The notes under the pieces were generated by a model. The model saw only the letters and a program-made list of their open reading frames with translations, had not been told where the DNA came from and ran no database searches. Both the position numbers and the translations under genes were made by a program. A stretch of DNA of 64,000 nucleotides from Thalassovita autumnalis (GTDB taxonomy: Bacteria > Pseudomonadota > Alphaproteobacteria > Rhodobacterales > Rhodobacteraceae), in the NCBI RefSeq assembly GCF_001458255.1, contig NZ_CYSB01000026.1, forward strand, positions 1 through 64,000. The letters run 5' to 3'. The stretch's first letter is position 1; every line of letters starts with the position of its first letter. Positions 45,919-54,114 of the stretch are shown here, in pieces.

Positions 45919-46239
45919 ATGGCCACCGTCGCTGCCACCGATGCCACCTTTGATGCCGAAGTCAAACAGTCCGATGTCCCCGTTGTTGTGGACTTCTGGG
46001 CGGAATGGTGCGGCCCCTGTAAACAGATCGGCCCGGCCCTGGAAGAGCTGTCGGCTGAGATGGAAGGCAAAGTGAAAATCGTCAAAGTTGACGTTGACAG
46101 CAACCCGCAGGCCGCTGCCGCCATGGGCGTGCGTGGCATCCCGGCGCTGTTCATCTTCAAAGACGGTCAGGTGATCTCAAACCGTGCCGGCGCCGCACCC
46201 AAGGCCGCGCTGCAGAGCTGGATCAACGAGTCGATCTAG
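45919..46239 (+). CDS. trxA: Thioredoxin
   Basis: The 106-residue protein has the active site W30-C31-G-P-C34 in [13 protein letters not shown], the cis-proline region [12 protein letters not shown], and the standard length. It reduces cytoplasmic disulfides. AGGAGAG precedes the ATG by seven bases. It lies 74 bases after addA and is followed by a terminator. Confidence 0.95.
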   Translation: MATVAATDATFDAEVKQSDVPVVVDFWAEWCGPCKQIGPALEELSAEMEGKVKIVKVDVDSNPQAAAAMGVRGIPALFIFKDGQVISNRAGAAPKAALQSWINESI

Positions 46240-46273
46240 GCCCGCACATTTGGGACATCGAAAACACCACAGA

Positions 46274-46301
46274 CCCCCGGCCCGATGGCTGGGGGTTTTG
46301 C
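46274..46301 (+). terminator. Terminator after trxA
   Basis: A 9-bp GC-rich stem (46275-46283 with 46288-46296, one G-U pair) is followed by TTTT, 35 bases after the trxA stop. Confidence 0.88.
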
Positions 46302-46310
46302 CTTTCAATG

Positions 46311-46361
46311 TTCCTCAAATACTCCCGGGGGGAGCGCGACAGCGCGATGGGGCAGCGCCCC
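46311..46361 (+). repeat. REP-like GC-rich palindromes after trxA
   Basis: Short palindromes follow each other: CCCGGGGGG, GCGC-GACA-GCGC (46334-46345) and GGGGC-AGC-GCCCC (46349-46361). Strings of this kind are common between genes in Rhodobacteraceae as extragenic palindromic repeats. This is a judgement from memory of such genomes. Confidence 0.45.
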
Positions 46362-46373
46362 GCCGATCGGCCT

Positions 46374-46639
46374 TAGGGTCAGGACCCATTAATCCTGCGC
46401 CGCTGGTTTGAAAGATTTTTTCTCTGACAAGGAACAGGGGCGCAGGATTAGTGGTTCTATTTCAAGGACCTGTGACGCAAGCAGGGGGGAAATCTGTCAA
46501 ATCCTCCGGACGCGCGAACCGCTGCAAAGCAGCGGCCTTGACCGCTTGGGATTGACCCTGCCAGTCCCTTCGCGATCAAAACCCCTGCTTTTTTGCCGTT
46601 CACGCGCCAGCGGTGCAAGATTAATGGGTCCTGACCCTA
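46374..46639 (+). repeat. Structured repeat element, copy 2 (about 265 bp)
   Basis: The ends are inverted repeats of 33 nt (46374-46406 with 46607-46639, 31 of 33 matching; the outer 20 are perfect). Stem A pairs 46405-46418 with 46490-46504 (13 pairs, one mismatch, one bulge) and encloses the conserved 61-nt core (46424-46484). The second domain (46505-46606) contains a 7-bp hairpin (46519-46525 with 46529-46535) closed by CGCGAA (46513-46518) with TTCGCG (46569-46574). It matches copy 1 in length, in end sequence and in core position (both cores' 27-nt block begins 66 bases from the element end). The right end holds the TAG stop of the gene at 46637. Confidence 0.85.
46424..46484 (+). other. 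Conserved 61-nt core of repeat copy 2
   Basis: It is the same length as the core of copy 1 and 49/61 identical, with no gaps. The near-invariant block 46441-46467 contains GTGGTTCTATTTCAAGG and differs from copy 1 at one base. Confidence 0.8.
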
Positions 46640-47554
46640 GATCGGCCAGCCACCGCGGCGGATCGCCTGACGGATCTTATTCTCCGCCTCCTCGCGGCCC
46701 GCGTTGATCGACATTTCCTGCCAGAACCACCAGATGTAGCGCGCATACTCCGGTGCCTCAGCCTGCACCGCATCAAAAGCGGCATCGCGTCCGTTGCGGA
46801 ACACATCCCCGGCAATGTGGTGGAAATCGACCCGTGCGAACAACACGCAAGGTTTGCCGAAGAAATAGCCGTTGAACGCCACTGAGGAGTTCTGCGTCAC
46901 CACATAGTCACAGCGCGCCAGCATCTCCTCCATCGGGGCCTCACGCAGGCTGAGCCGGGGAAAACGTTTGGCCAATGTCTGCAGCTTGGCGCGCTCAGCG
47001 CCTGTCACAATCTCATTGGGGTGCAGCGTCGCAACCACCCGGCGGCCGGGATCACGTTGCAACGTGGCCACCAACATTTCGATGGGGGAACAGGTTTGAA
47101 AGGACCGGCGTTCTGCCAGACGGCCCTGCAGCGGCACGTAAACAAACCCATCCCGGCCTATATCCTGCACCGCATCCCCAAACAGGCGTTTGCGCCAGAA
47201 ATTGTAGAATTTCTGTGCTTCGCCGCCGTCAATCTTCTCGGGTTTGAAGCGGGCTTTGGCGACCCGCCAGTCCCAGCGTTCCGTGGTCGGCTCAATCTGC
47301 CAGAACGGGTAGTGATAGACCCGGCGCATGGTCAGGCCGCGTGCGTTCAGCGGCTGATCCATATGAAACATCGCATAGCTGTTACGTGTCTCACTCTGGC
47401 TGCGGTCTGACAGTGTATTGCCGTGGATGGCGGTCGAAAACCCACCCTTTTCCAGAACCGTGATCACCTTGTTGATGAAGTTATGTTTGCCCGCCTCCGC
47501 AGAGGATCTGAGCCCCGGTTCCAAATAGAAATCAACGTGTTTTTCAACCATCAT
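46637..47554 (-). CDS. Capsule polysaccharide-type protein, function uncertain
   Basis: The 305-residue protein resembles the KpsC/KpsS capsule-export glycosyltransferase group in its C-terminal half: a conserved RRVVATLHPNE, then YVVTQNSSVAFNGYFFGKP and VLFARVDFHHIA, a nucleotide-sugar-binding pattern. The N-terminal half has HNFINKVITVLEKGGF. It may add or recognise sugars on a cell-surface polymer. It stands alone, away from any capsule cluster. The TAG stop lies in the terminal repeat of the element at 46374-46639. Confidence 0.6.
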   Translation of the reverse strand: MMVEKHVDFYLEPGLRSSAEAGKHNFINKVITVLEKGGFSTAIHGNTLSDRSQSETRNSYAMFHMDQPLNARGLTMRRVYHYPFWQIEPTTERWDWRVAKARFKPEKIDGGEAQKFYNFWRKRLFGDAVQDIGRDGFVYVPLQGRLAERRSFQTCSPIEMLVATLQRDPGRRVVATLHPNEIVTGAERAKLQTLAKRFPRLSLREAPMEEMLARCDYVVTQNSSVAFNGYFFGKPCVLFARVDFHHIAGDVFRNGRDAAFDAVQAEAPEYARYIWWFWQEMSINAGREEAENKIRQAIRRGGWPI

Positions 47555-47657
47555 GTGGCGAAGCTACGGGTTGCGTCCGCGCAGGGCAAGGCTGACGCGC
47601 ACCTCTTGTGTTGATGCGGCGCAGCTTCCATATAGGCGCAGACGATAGGAGGCAGAC

Positions 47658-48227
47658 ATGGCAGACGACAACACATCGGGAACCTTCCCCGGCTGGCACG
47701 GCACCACAATCATCGGGGTGCGCAAAGGGGGCGAAGTGGTGATTGCCGGTGATGGGCAGGTCTCGCTGGGCCAGACCGTGATCAAAGGCTCCGCCCGCAA
47801 GGTGCGCCGCCTCAGCCCCGGCGGTCATGACGTGATCTGCGGCTTTGCAGGATCCACCGCGGATGCCTTCACCCTGCTGGAACGGCTTGAGGCCAAACTA
47901 GAGGCCACGCCCGGTCAGCTGGCCCGCGCAAGCGTTGAGCTGGCCAAAGACTGGCGCACCGATAAGTACCTGAAAAACCTTGAGGCCATGCTGATCGTCA
48001 CCGACGGGCGCGACATGTTCGTGATCACCGGTGCCGGCGATGTGCTGGAGCCGGAACATGACGTCACCGCGATCGGGTCCGGCGGCAACTTTGCCCTGGC
48101 AGCGGCGCGCGGCATGATGGACAGCGACCGCAGCGCTGAACAGGTGGCCCGCGACGCCATGGCGATTGCCGCTGATATCTGCGTTTATACCAACGGCCGG
48201 CTGACGGTCGAAACCATCAAGGGCTAA
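47658..48227 (+). CDS. hslV: ATP-dependent protease subunit HslV
   Basis: HslV is the peptidase ring of the HslUV protease. The 189-residue protein has the threonine nucleophile in [13 protein letters not shown] (T16, exposed after removal of the N-terminal peptide), [19 protein letters not shown] and [19 protein letters not shown] precedes the ATG. hslU follows about 1.8 kb downstream with two unrelated genes between. Confidence 0.95.
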   Translation: MADDNTSGTFPGWHGTTIIGVRKGGEVVIAGDGQVSLGQTVIKGSARKVRRLSPGGHDVICGFAGSTADAFTLLERLEAKLEATPGQLARASVELAKDWRTDKYLKNLEAMLIVTDGRDMFVITGAGDVLEPEHDVTAIGSGGNFALAAARGMMDSDRSAEQVARDAMAIAADICVYTNGRLTVETIKG

Positions 48228-48237
48228 GCCCCGTGAC

Positions 48238-48264
48238 AGGCCGGCGCTTGCTGGCCTTTTTTAT
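48238..48264 (+). terminator. Terminator after hslV
   Basis: An 8-bp stem with a GCTT loop (48238-48245 with 48250-48257) is followed by a T-run, 11 bases after the hslV stop. Confidence 0.85.
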
Positions 48265-48289
48265 TTTCATTGCGAACAGGATATTCACC

Positions 48290-49354
48290 ATGATTGACCG
48301 CGACGATATTCGCGCCGCCGTAGGATCTGGCCTGCTGAGTGAGGCACAGGCTGCTTCATTGGCGGCCCTGGCAGACAGCCGCAGGGGGGCGCGAGAAAAC
48401 CTGGCGCCGGGGGATGAACCGTTTGAGCTGTTCAAAGGCTTCAATGAGATCTTCATCGTCATCGGATTGATGATCCTTGCCGGTGGCTGGATCGCAGTGA
48501 ATTCGCTTTCAGCTTTGGGTGAGATCACCAATGTTCAGCTGAAAGTTGCCTCAACCGCCGCCGTTGGGGCGGTGATCCTATGGGCGCTGTCGGAATATTT
48601 CATTCGCCGCCGCCGGATGGTGGCACCCGCCATTGCCCTTTCCGTGTTTTGGGCCGCCAACGCCGGGTCCGGCATCACCGCCTATTTTGCCCAGCCCTTT
48701 ATGGTCGCGCAGGAGGATCTATCGTCGCTCCCGCTGCCATTGGCGCTGACCACCGCCGCTGTGGCGCTCTACTGGCTGCGCTTCCGGGTGCCGTTTGCGA
48801 TGGCATTGATCGCCGTCGGCGTCTTTGCCCTGGCGTTGATGATGGGGGCAAATCGCGCAGGCACGCCGGAAGACATCAGCGATCTGTTCCTGCTGTCTGC
48901 GGATGGGCCTTTCGCCTTTATCACCCTGGCGGTTGGGGTGGCGGTCTTCGCCGTTGCGATGATTTTTGACATGTCGGACCCACACCGTGTGACCCGCCGG
49001 TCAGCTCAGGGGTTCTGGCTGCATGTGGTGGCGGCCCCTGCATTGGTGAACACCATTGCCCTGTCACTGCTGAACAGCGAAAGCGCCTCGGCCTATACGA
49101 TCCTGATGATCTGGCTGGTGGGCTTTGCGCTGGTGGCCATTATCATCGACCGCCGGTCATTCCTGATCGCCGCGATTGGCTACACCGTCACGCTGGCAGG
49201 CACCGTCTTTGATGGCGAAGGGGCGGCGATGACCATCTTGTTGCTGGGCATCTTCCTGGTGGTTCTGGGGGCCTTCTGGGCGCGGATCCGCGCCGCACTT
49301 CTGGCCCCGTTGGAGGCGATCCTGCCGCTGCACCGGCTACCCCCGTCCCATTAA
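48290..49354 (+). CDS. Multi-pass membrane protein, unknown function
   Basis: I do not recognise this with confidence. The 354-residue protein has a soluble N-terminal 60 residues (DRDDIRAAVGSGLLSEAQAASL) and then about nine or ten hydrophobic segments. The layout resembles DUF2157-type membrane proteins, which have a similar soluble N terminus. The ATG at 48290 is chosen because it follows AGGATATTCACC and the longer frame would start inside the hslV terminator. It is convergent with the DM13 gene. Confidence 0.7.
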   Translation: MIDRDDIRAAVGSGLLSEAQAASLAALADSRRGARENLAPGDEPFELFKGFNEIFIVIGLMILAGGWIAVNSLSALGEITNVQLKVASTAAVGAVILWALSEYFIRRRRMVAPAIALSVFWAANAGSGITAYFAQPFMVAQEDLSSLPLPLALTTAAVALYWLRFRVPFAMALIAVGVFALALMMGANRAGTPEDISDLFLLSADGPFAFITLAVGVAVFAVAMIFDMSDPHRVTRRSAQGFWLHVVAAPALVNTIALSLLNSESASAYTILMIWLVGFALVAIIIDRRSFLIAAIGYTVTLAGTVFDGEGAAMTILLLGIFLVVLGAFWARIRAALLAPLEAILPLHRLPPSH

Positions 49355-49371
49355 ACCGACATTTCGAACAC

Positions 49372-49400
49372 AAAAAAGGGCAGCGCGATGCTGCCCCTTT
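49372..49400. terminator. Bidirectional terminator between convergent genes
   Basis: A 7-bp stem (49378-49384 with 49390-49396) has an A-run on the left and CTTT on the right, and lies between the membrane-protein gene and the DM13 gene. Confidence 0.8.
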
Positions 49401-49420
49401 GTTACAGGTGATTTCTGCGA

Positions 49421-49816
49421 TTATTTCAGTTTCGCCACACCCAGCGGGACGCTGGCAACCTCACACCAGATGTAAACCTCATTGTATTGCGAGATCCCTT
49501 TGGTCTTGGGCACCGCATAATACTGTTTGCCCTTCAGACGCAGCAGCGCGCCAAGGTGGCTGTCAGGGTCATAGGTGCCATCTGTGCCAAAACCCACACG
49601 CGGGTCAGGACCGCCATCTAGCGAGAAGTCATCGCCCAGCTCGACCACATATTTGTCTTCAATCTCAACAATTTGCACGGATCCGCTGGTCACATGGTTT
49701 GACCGGCCCTCAAACGTACCCTTTTCCCCGATCATCGCAGCGGATGCGGAGCGGGCAAGGGTGCTGACGGCGGCGGTGGCGGCGGTGGCGGCAAAAAACT
49801 GGCGGCGGTTCATCAT
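49421..49816 (-). CDS. DM13 domain protein with Tat signal
   Basis: The 131-residue protein has a twin-arginine signal (MNRRQFFAATAATAAVSTLA, cut near SASA) and a single DM13 domain: GTFEGRSNHVTSGSVQI, VELGDDFSLDGGPDPRVGFG and QYNEVYIWCEVASVPLG with one cysteine. DM13 domains are proposed to work in electron transfer or redox roles. The Tat signal implies export in a folded state, perhaps with a cofactor. GAGGAG precedes the ATG at 49816; the longer open frame upstream has no coding character. Confidence 0.82.
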   Translation of the reverse strand: MMNRRQFFAATAATAAVSTLARSASAAMIGEKGTFEGRSNHVTSGSVQIVEIEDKYVVELGDDFSLDGGPDPRVGFGTDGTYDPDSHLGALLRLKGKQYYAVPKTKGISQYNEVYIWCEVASVPLGVAKLK

Positions 49817-50022
49817 TTTCGCTCTCCTCTCATGTAAGCTCCCCCTCATGAGAACAGGCGCGATGCGGCGAAGATAGCCATGCTCACCGCGCTGTGACGG
49901 CCCGTTATGGGGTGTGACCCTTTGTGACAGCCCCCCCGGCATGAGCACACGCTTGCCGATCACCTTGCGTTTTCGGCCACCGTGCTTAGGTTCCCCGGTG
50001 ACAACAAGAAAGCATGAGACAC

Positions 50023-51330
50023 ATGACCGATCTGACACCGCGTGAAATCGTATCCGAGCTGGACCGCTTTATCATTGGCCAAAATGACGCCAAGCGGGCC
50101 GTGGCCGTGGCGCTGCGCAACCGTTGGCGGCGCAAGCAGCTGTCGGATGATCTGCGCGATGAGGTCTATCCGAAGAACATCCTGATGATCGGCCCCACCG
50201 GCGTCGGTAAAACTGAAATCTCCCGCCGTCTGGCCAAACTGGCCCGGGCCCCCTTTATCAAGGTTGAGGCGACCAAGTTCACCGAAGTGGGCTACGTTGG
50301 CCGCGACGTGGAACAGATTGTACGCGATTTGGTGGATGCCTCAATCGCCATGACCCGCGAATTGATGCGCGAAGACGTAAAAGCCAAGGCGCGTCAGGCG
50401 GCTGAGGATCGTGTGATCACCGCCATTGCTGGCGAAGATGCCCGCGAAGGCACCCGTGACATGTTCCGCCGCAAGCTGATCGCGGGTGAATTGGACACCA
50501 CCATGATCGAACTGGATCTAGCGGACACCTCAAACCCAATGTCGATGTTCGACATTCCGGGCCAGCCGGGCAACCAGATGGGCATGATGAACCTTGGCGA
50601 TATCTTCGGCAAAGCCATGGGCGGCCGCACCACCCGGCGCAAGATGACCGTTGCCGAAAGCTATGAGATCCTGATTGGTGAAGAGGCGGATAAGCTGCTG
50701 GATGATGAGACCGTCACCAAAACCGCCCTCGATGCGGTGGAACAGAACGGCATCGTGTTTCTGGACGAAATCGACAAAGTCTGCGCCCGGCAGGAGGCCC
50801 GCGGTGGCGATGTCAGCCGTGAAGGTGTGCAGCGCGACCTGCTGCCCCTGATCGAGGGCACCACCGTCAGCACCAAACACGGGCCGGTGAAAACCGACCA
50901 CATCCTGTTCATCGCCTCGGGCGCCTTCCACATCGCCAAGCCTTCGGACCTGTTGCCGGAACTACAGGGCCGTCTGCCCATTCGGGTGGAGCTGCGGGCG
51001 CTGACCGAAGAGGATTTCGTGCGCATCCTGACCGAAACCGACAACGCGCTGACCCGTCAGTACACCGCACTGATGGGCACCGAAGAGGTGGAGGTCACCT
51101 TTACCGAAGAGGGGATCGCAGCGCTGGCCAAGATCGCCGCTGACGTGAACCAAAGCGTTGAAAATATCGGAGCGCGGCGTCTTTACACCGTGATGGAGCG
51201 TGTTTTTGAAGAGCTAAGCTTCACCGCGCCAGACCGGTCCGGCCAATCTGTCACCGTGGATGAAGCCTTCGTGCAGGAAAATCTGGGCGAATTGACAAAA
51301 TCCGCCGACGTCAGCCGCTACGTCCTCTAG
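50023..51330 (+). CDS. hslU: ATP-dependent protease ATPase subunit HslU
   Basis: HslU unfolds substrates for HslV. The 435-residue protein has [20 protein letters not shown] at the start, Walker [10 protein letters not shown] (about 57-65), Walker [11 protein letters not shown], the intermediate I domain, and the C-terminal activating tail ending SRYVL. I chose the ATG at 50023 because family members begin MTDLTPRE; an in-frame ATG at 50014 would add three residues. Confidence 0.94.
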   Translation: MTDLTPREIVSELDRFIIGQNDAKRAVAVALRNRWRRKQLSDDLRDEVYPKNILMIGPTGVGKTEISRRLAKLARAPFIKVEATKFTEVGYVGRDVEQIVRDLVDASIAMTRELMREDVKAKARQAAEDRVITAIAGEDAREGTRDMFRRKLIAGELDTTMIELDLADTSNPMSMFDIPGQPGNQMGMMNLGDIFGKAMGGRTTRRKMTVAESYEILIGEEADKLLDDETVTKTALDAVEQNGIVFLDEIDKVCARQEARGGDVSREGVQRDLLPLIEGTTVSTKHGPVKTDHILFIASGAFHIAKPSDLLPELQGRLPIRVELRALTEEDFVRILTETDNALTRQYTALMGTEEVEVTFTEEGIAALAKIAADVNQSVENIGARRLYTVMERVFEELSFTAPDRSGQSVTVDEAFVQENLGELTKSADVSRYVL

Positions 51331-51388
51331 TCAACGCAGTCGAAACGCACTAGCTCTGGGATGTCTTGATGGCACCCGGAGCATTGCT

Positions 51389-52489
51389 TTGCGTCTTTTT
51401 CTGATCTCATTTTTTATCCTCCTGACCGCCTGTGCCGATCGACTGGCGGTGCCTGTCTCAGATGGTCCCTTAGCGGGCGGCGATGAACAAACCATTTTGG
51501 TCGCTTCCCTTCGGGACAGCATGGGGACCGACTGGTTCACTGGCGACCGCGCAGAAACTCTCAGCTTCCTTGATGTTGATGTCGCCATTCCGCCGGAACG
51601 TGACACAGGTCAGCTGCGGCTGCACCGGCACGCAAATGTCGATCCTGCGAAGTATTTCACCATCACGGACCGGCAGGATTACGACAGCCGCCACGCCTTC
51701 AGCCAGGCCATTCAGAACCAGATGAAAGATCTGCCGCGCAGTCAGCAGGATCTGGTGATCTACGTGCATGGCTACAACAACAGTTTTGCCGATGGCGTGT
51801 TTCGCGCAGCGCAGATGGCGCATGATTTTGATATCACCGGCGCCATGCTGCATTTCAGCTGGCCCTCAGCCGCCAATTCGCTGGGCTACACCTATGACCG
51901 CGACAGCGTGCTTTATTCCCGTGACGGGTTGGAGGAAACGCTGCGCGCCGCCGCCGATGCCAATCCCCGCAGGATCATTCTGATTGGCCATTCGCTGGGC
52001 ACCATGCTGGTGATGGAGACCCTGCGCCAGATAGAAATCAAAAGCCCCGGCTGGGCCGACCGCACCCTTGGCGGCGTTGTGCTGATTTCGCCGGATCTGG
52101 ATGTGGATCTGTTTCAGGCACAGGCCCGGCGCTTTGCCGAACTGCCGCAACCCTTTGTTATCTTTGTCTCAAACAAAGACCGCGCGTTGCAGCTAAGCGC
52201 CATGATCAATGGCTATCGCCCACGTCTGGGCGGCCTTGAGAGTGCGGAGGAGCTGTCAGAATTTCCGCTGACCCTGATCGATGTCAGTGAATTTGCCGAA
52301 GGGCTGGGACCACAGCATTTCACCGTTGGCACCTCACCTGCTTTGATCAAGATCCTGGGCGCCGGCAGCGAGTTGCAATCCGCCTTTGACGAAGATCGTG
52401 CGGCGCGGTCTGGTCTGCTGCCGGGCACAGTCATCACCGCCCAACGGGCAACGCAGGTGATCCTGTCACCGCTGTTGTTGACCCAGTGA
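51389..52489 (+). CDS. Alpha/beta-hydrolase lipoprotein (DUF900 type)
   Basis: This is an exported esterase-like protein. The 366-residue product has a lipoprotein signal with lipobox LLTAC (C15 lipidated), VIYVHGYNNSFADGV (oxyanion region), the nucleophile elbow GHSLG in IILIGHSLGTMLV, and DVSEFAEGLGPQHFT with a likely catalytic His. The start is a TTG at 51389 with GGAG eight bases upstream; no ATG is available in frame nearby, and the TTG gives the complete lipoprotein signal. Substrate is unknown. Confidence 0.8.
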   Translation: MRLFLISFFILLTACADRLAVPVSDGPLAGGDEQTILVASLRDSMGTDWFTGDRAETLSFLDVDVAIPPERDTGQLRLHRHANVDPAKYFTITDRQDYDSRHAFSQAIQNQMKDLPRSQQDLVIYVHGYNNSFADGVFRAAQMAHDFDITGAMLHFSWPSAANSLGYTYDRDSVLYSRDGLEETLRAAADANPRRIILIGHSLGTMLVMETLRQIEIKSPGWADRTLGGVVLISPDLDVDLFQAQARRFAELPQPFVIFVSNKDRALQLSAMINGYRPRLGGLESAEELSEFPLTLIDVSEFAEGLGPQHFTVGTSPALIKILGAGSELQSAFDEDRAARSGLLPGTVITAQRATQVILSPLLLTQ

Positions 52490-53086
52490 TCAGCGGCTGC
52501 GGCGCAGGTAGACGTAATAGGCGCCACTGCCGCCGTGACTAATATGGGCCTCTTGCACCTGCATCACGATGTGGTTCAGCGGCGCCATTTTCAGCCATTG
52601 CGGCACATTGTGTTTCAACACGCCATAGCGCACCGGGATCGGCCCACCCTCATCGCGGTGTTTGCCTTTGCCGGTGATCACCAGCACCAGACGTTTGCCC
52701 TGGGCATGGGCCCGCTGCACAAAACCGATCAGCGCAGGATGTGCCTTGTCCATGGTCATACCATGCAGGTCGATCCGCCCCTCAGGCACCAGTTTGCCGC
52801 GCTTCATCTTGCCGTATTGTTTGGCATCCATCTGCACCGGATCGCGGCGCAGCCCTTCGCTGATCGAAGGGGCCAGACTGTGCCCCGCGCCTGTGCCACC
52901 TGCCTTGGAGCCAACCTGAAACATCTCCAGATCAGCCGGGCTGTGATGCGCCTTGGGCTTCTTCATCGGTTTGGGTTTGGGCTTTGGTAGCTCCGCGCGG
53001 GGGCGTTCCGGGTGCAAACGCTCGGCGGTTTCCGCCACCTTCTTCCACAGCGCAACCTCTTCATCGTTCAGGCGGCGGCGGCTCAT
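52490..53086 (-). CDS. Smr domain protein
   Basis: The 198-residue protein has a basic N-terminal half with Pro/Lys repeats and a C-terminal Smr domain: IDLHGMTMDKAHPALIGF, VLVITGKGKH and GVLKHNVPQWL. Such domains, related to the MutS2 C-terminal domain, nick DNA or cleave RNA; the target here is unknown. It starts inside the end of mltA (ATGA, four bases), so the two are translationally coupled. Confidence 0.88.
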   Translation of the reverse strand: MSRRRLNDEEVALWKKVAETAERLHPERPRAELPKPKPKPMKKPKAHHSPADLEMFQVGSKAGGTGAGHSLAPSISEGLRRDPVQMDAKQYGKMKRGKLVPEGRIDLHGMTMDKAHPALIGFVQRAHAQGKRLVLVITGKGKHRDEGGPIPVRYGVLKHNVPQWLKMAPLNHIVMQVQEAHISHGGSGAYYVYLRRSR

Positions 53087-54114
53087 TGCTCCTCCTCCAG
53101 AACCGAGGCATAGGCGCGCTGAATAGGCATCAGCACATACATACGGCCGGGATCACGCAGACGGCCTGCCGCCTTGCCCGCGGTATCCCCGGTGCCAAAG
53201 AAGATATCGGCCCGTTGCGCACCTTTGATCGCGGATCCAGTGTCCTGCGCGATCATCAGACGGCGCATCGGGCCTTCGCCATCCTTTTCCACCCAGACAG
53301 GCGCGCCCAGAGGGGTGTATTTCGGATCAACCGCGACCGAGCGCAGCGCGGTGATCGACCGGTTCATCGCCCCCAGCGGCCCCTTTTCCGGGCTGACGCG
53401 GGTCACTTTGCGGAAGAACACATAAGAGGGATTGTGACGCAGCAGCGCCGTGCCATCGATAGGATTGCGGCGCACCCAGTTCTGGATCACCTGGGCAGAC
53501 ACCTGATGTGATTTGTAGATCCCGCGGCGGATCAACTCCTGCCCGATGGAGCGGTACTTGTGTCCATTGTTGCCGCCATAGCCCACCCGCAGATGCGCGC
53601 CTGACGGCAGGCGGATACGACCAGACCCTTGGATTTGCAGGAAAAACAGCTCCACCGGGTCATCAACCCAGGCAATTTCCAACCCGCGGCCCTTCATGGT
53701 TTCGCCGGTTTCAATCTGTTCACGGGTCAGCCATTGCCCCTTGGCTTCGCGGGGTTTGGCATAGACCGGAAACCGGTACCGCGCTGTGGGGGTCAGGGAT
53801 CCGTCCAGCTCAGGCTCAAAATAGCCGGTGAACAGCGCCTCTTTGCCCGCCTCTTCGATCAGAACGGGTCGGAAAAACAATTCAAAAAAGGCGCGGGGGT
53901 TTTCGATGGTTTCCGCCACAGCACAGAGCGCGGAATAGTCCACCTGATCCATATCCATGCAGGTGTTCAAAAACACCTGCAAAGCGCTGGCGTGGTCGTC
54001 CTTTTCCCAGCCTTCAAGGTCCTGAAAACTCAGGACCTTATAAGACAGGTCAGCCTGGGCTGAGGTTGCGGTAAGCAACCCCGCCAGGGACGCCGCCGCC
54101 AGTCTTGCGATCAT
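53083..54114 (-). CDS. mltA: Membrane-bound lytic transglycosylase A
   Basis: MltA cleaves peptidoglycan to form 1,6-anhydro-MurNAc, which feeds recycling. The 343-residue protein has a signal peptide (cut near TSAQAD), the MltA domain (FTGYFEPELDGSLTPTARYRFPVY, VDDPVELFFLQIQGSGRI, LRVGYGGNNGHKY) and the C-terminal 3D domain with the catalytic-region AQDTGSAIKGAQRADIFFGTG. No lipobox cysteine is at the signal cut, unlike E. coli MltA. It overlaps the Tim44 gene by four bases. Confidence 0.92.
   Translation of the reverse strand: MIARLAAASLAGLLTATSAQADLSYKVLSFQDLEGWEKDDHASALQVFLNTCMDMDQVDYSALCAVAETIENPRAFFELFFRPVLIEEAGKEALFTGYFEPELDGSLTPTARYRFPVYAKPREAKGQWLTREQIETGETMKGRGLEIAWVDDPVELFFLQIQGSGRIRLPSGAHLRVGYGGNNGHKYRSIGQELIRRGIYKSHQVSAQVIQNWVRRNPIDGTALLRHNPSYVFFRKVTRVSPEKGPLGAMNRSITALRSVAVDPKYTPLGAPVWVEKDGEGPMRRLMIAQDTGSAIKGAQRADIFFGTGDTAGKAAGRLRDPGRMYVLMPIQRAYASVLEEEQ

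Noticed and set aside
46408-46707. 99-codon open frame across repeat copy 2
   Set aside because: It crosses the conserved hairpins and the end of the neighbouring gene, has no ribosome binding site, and has no counterpart in copy 1.
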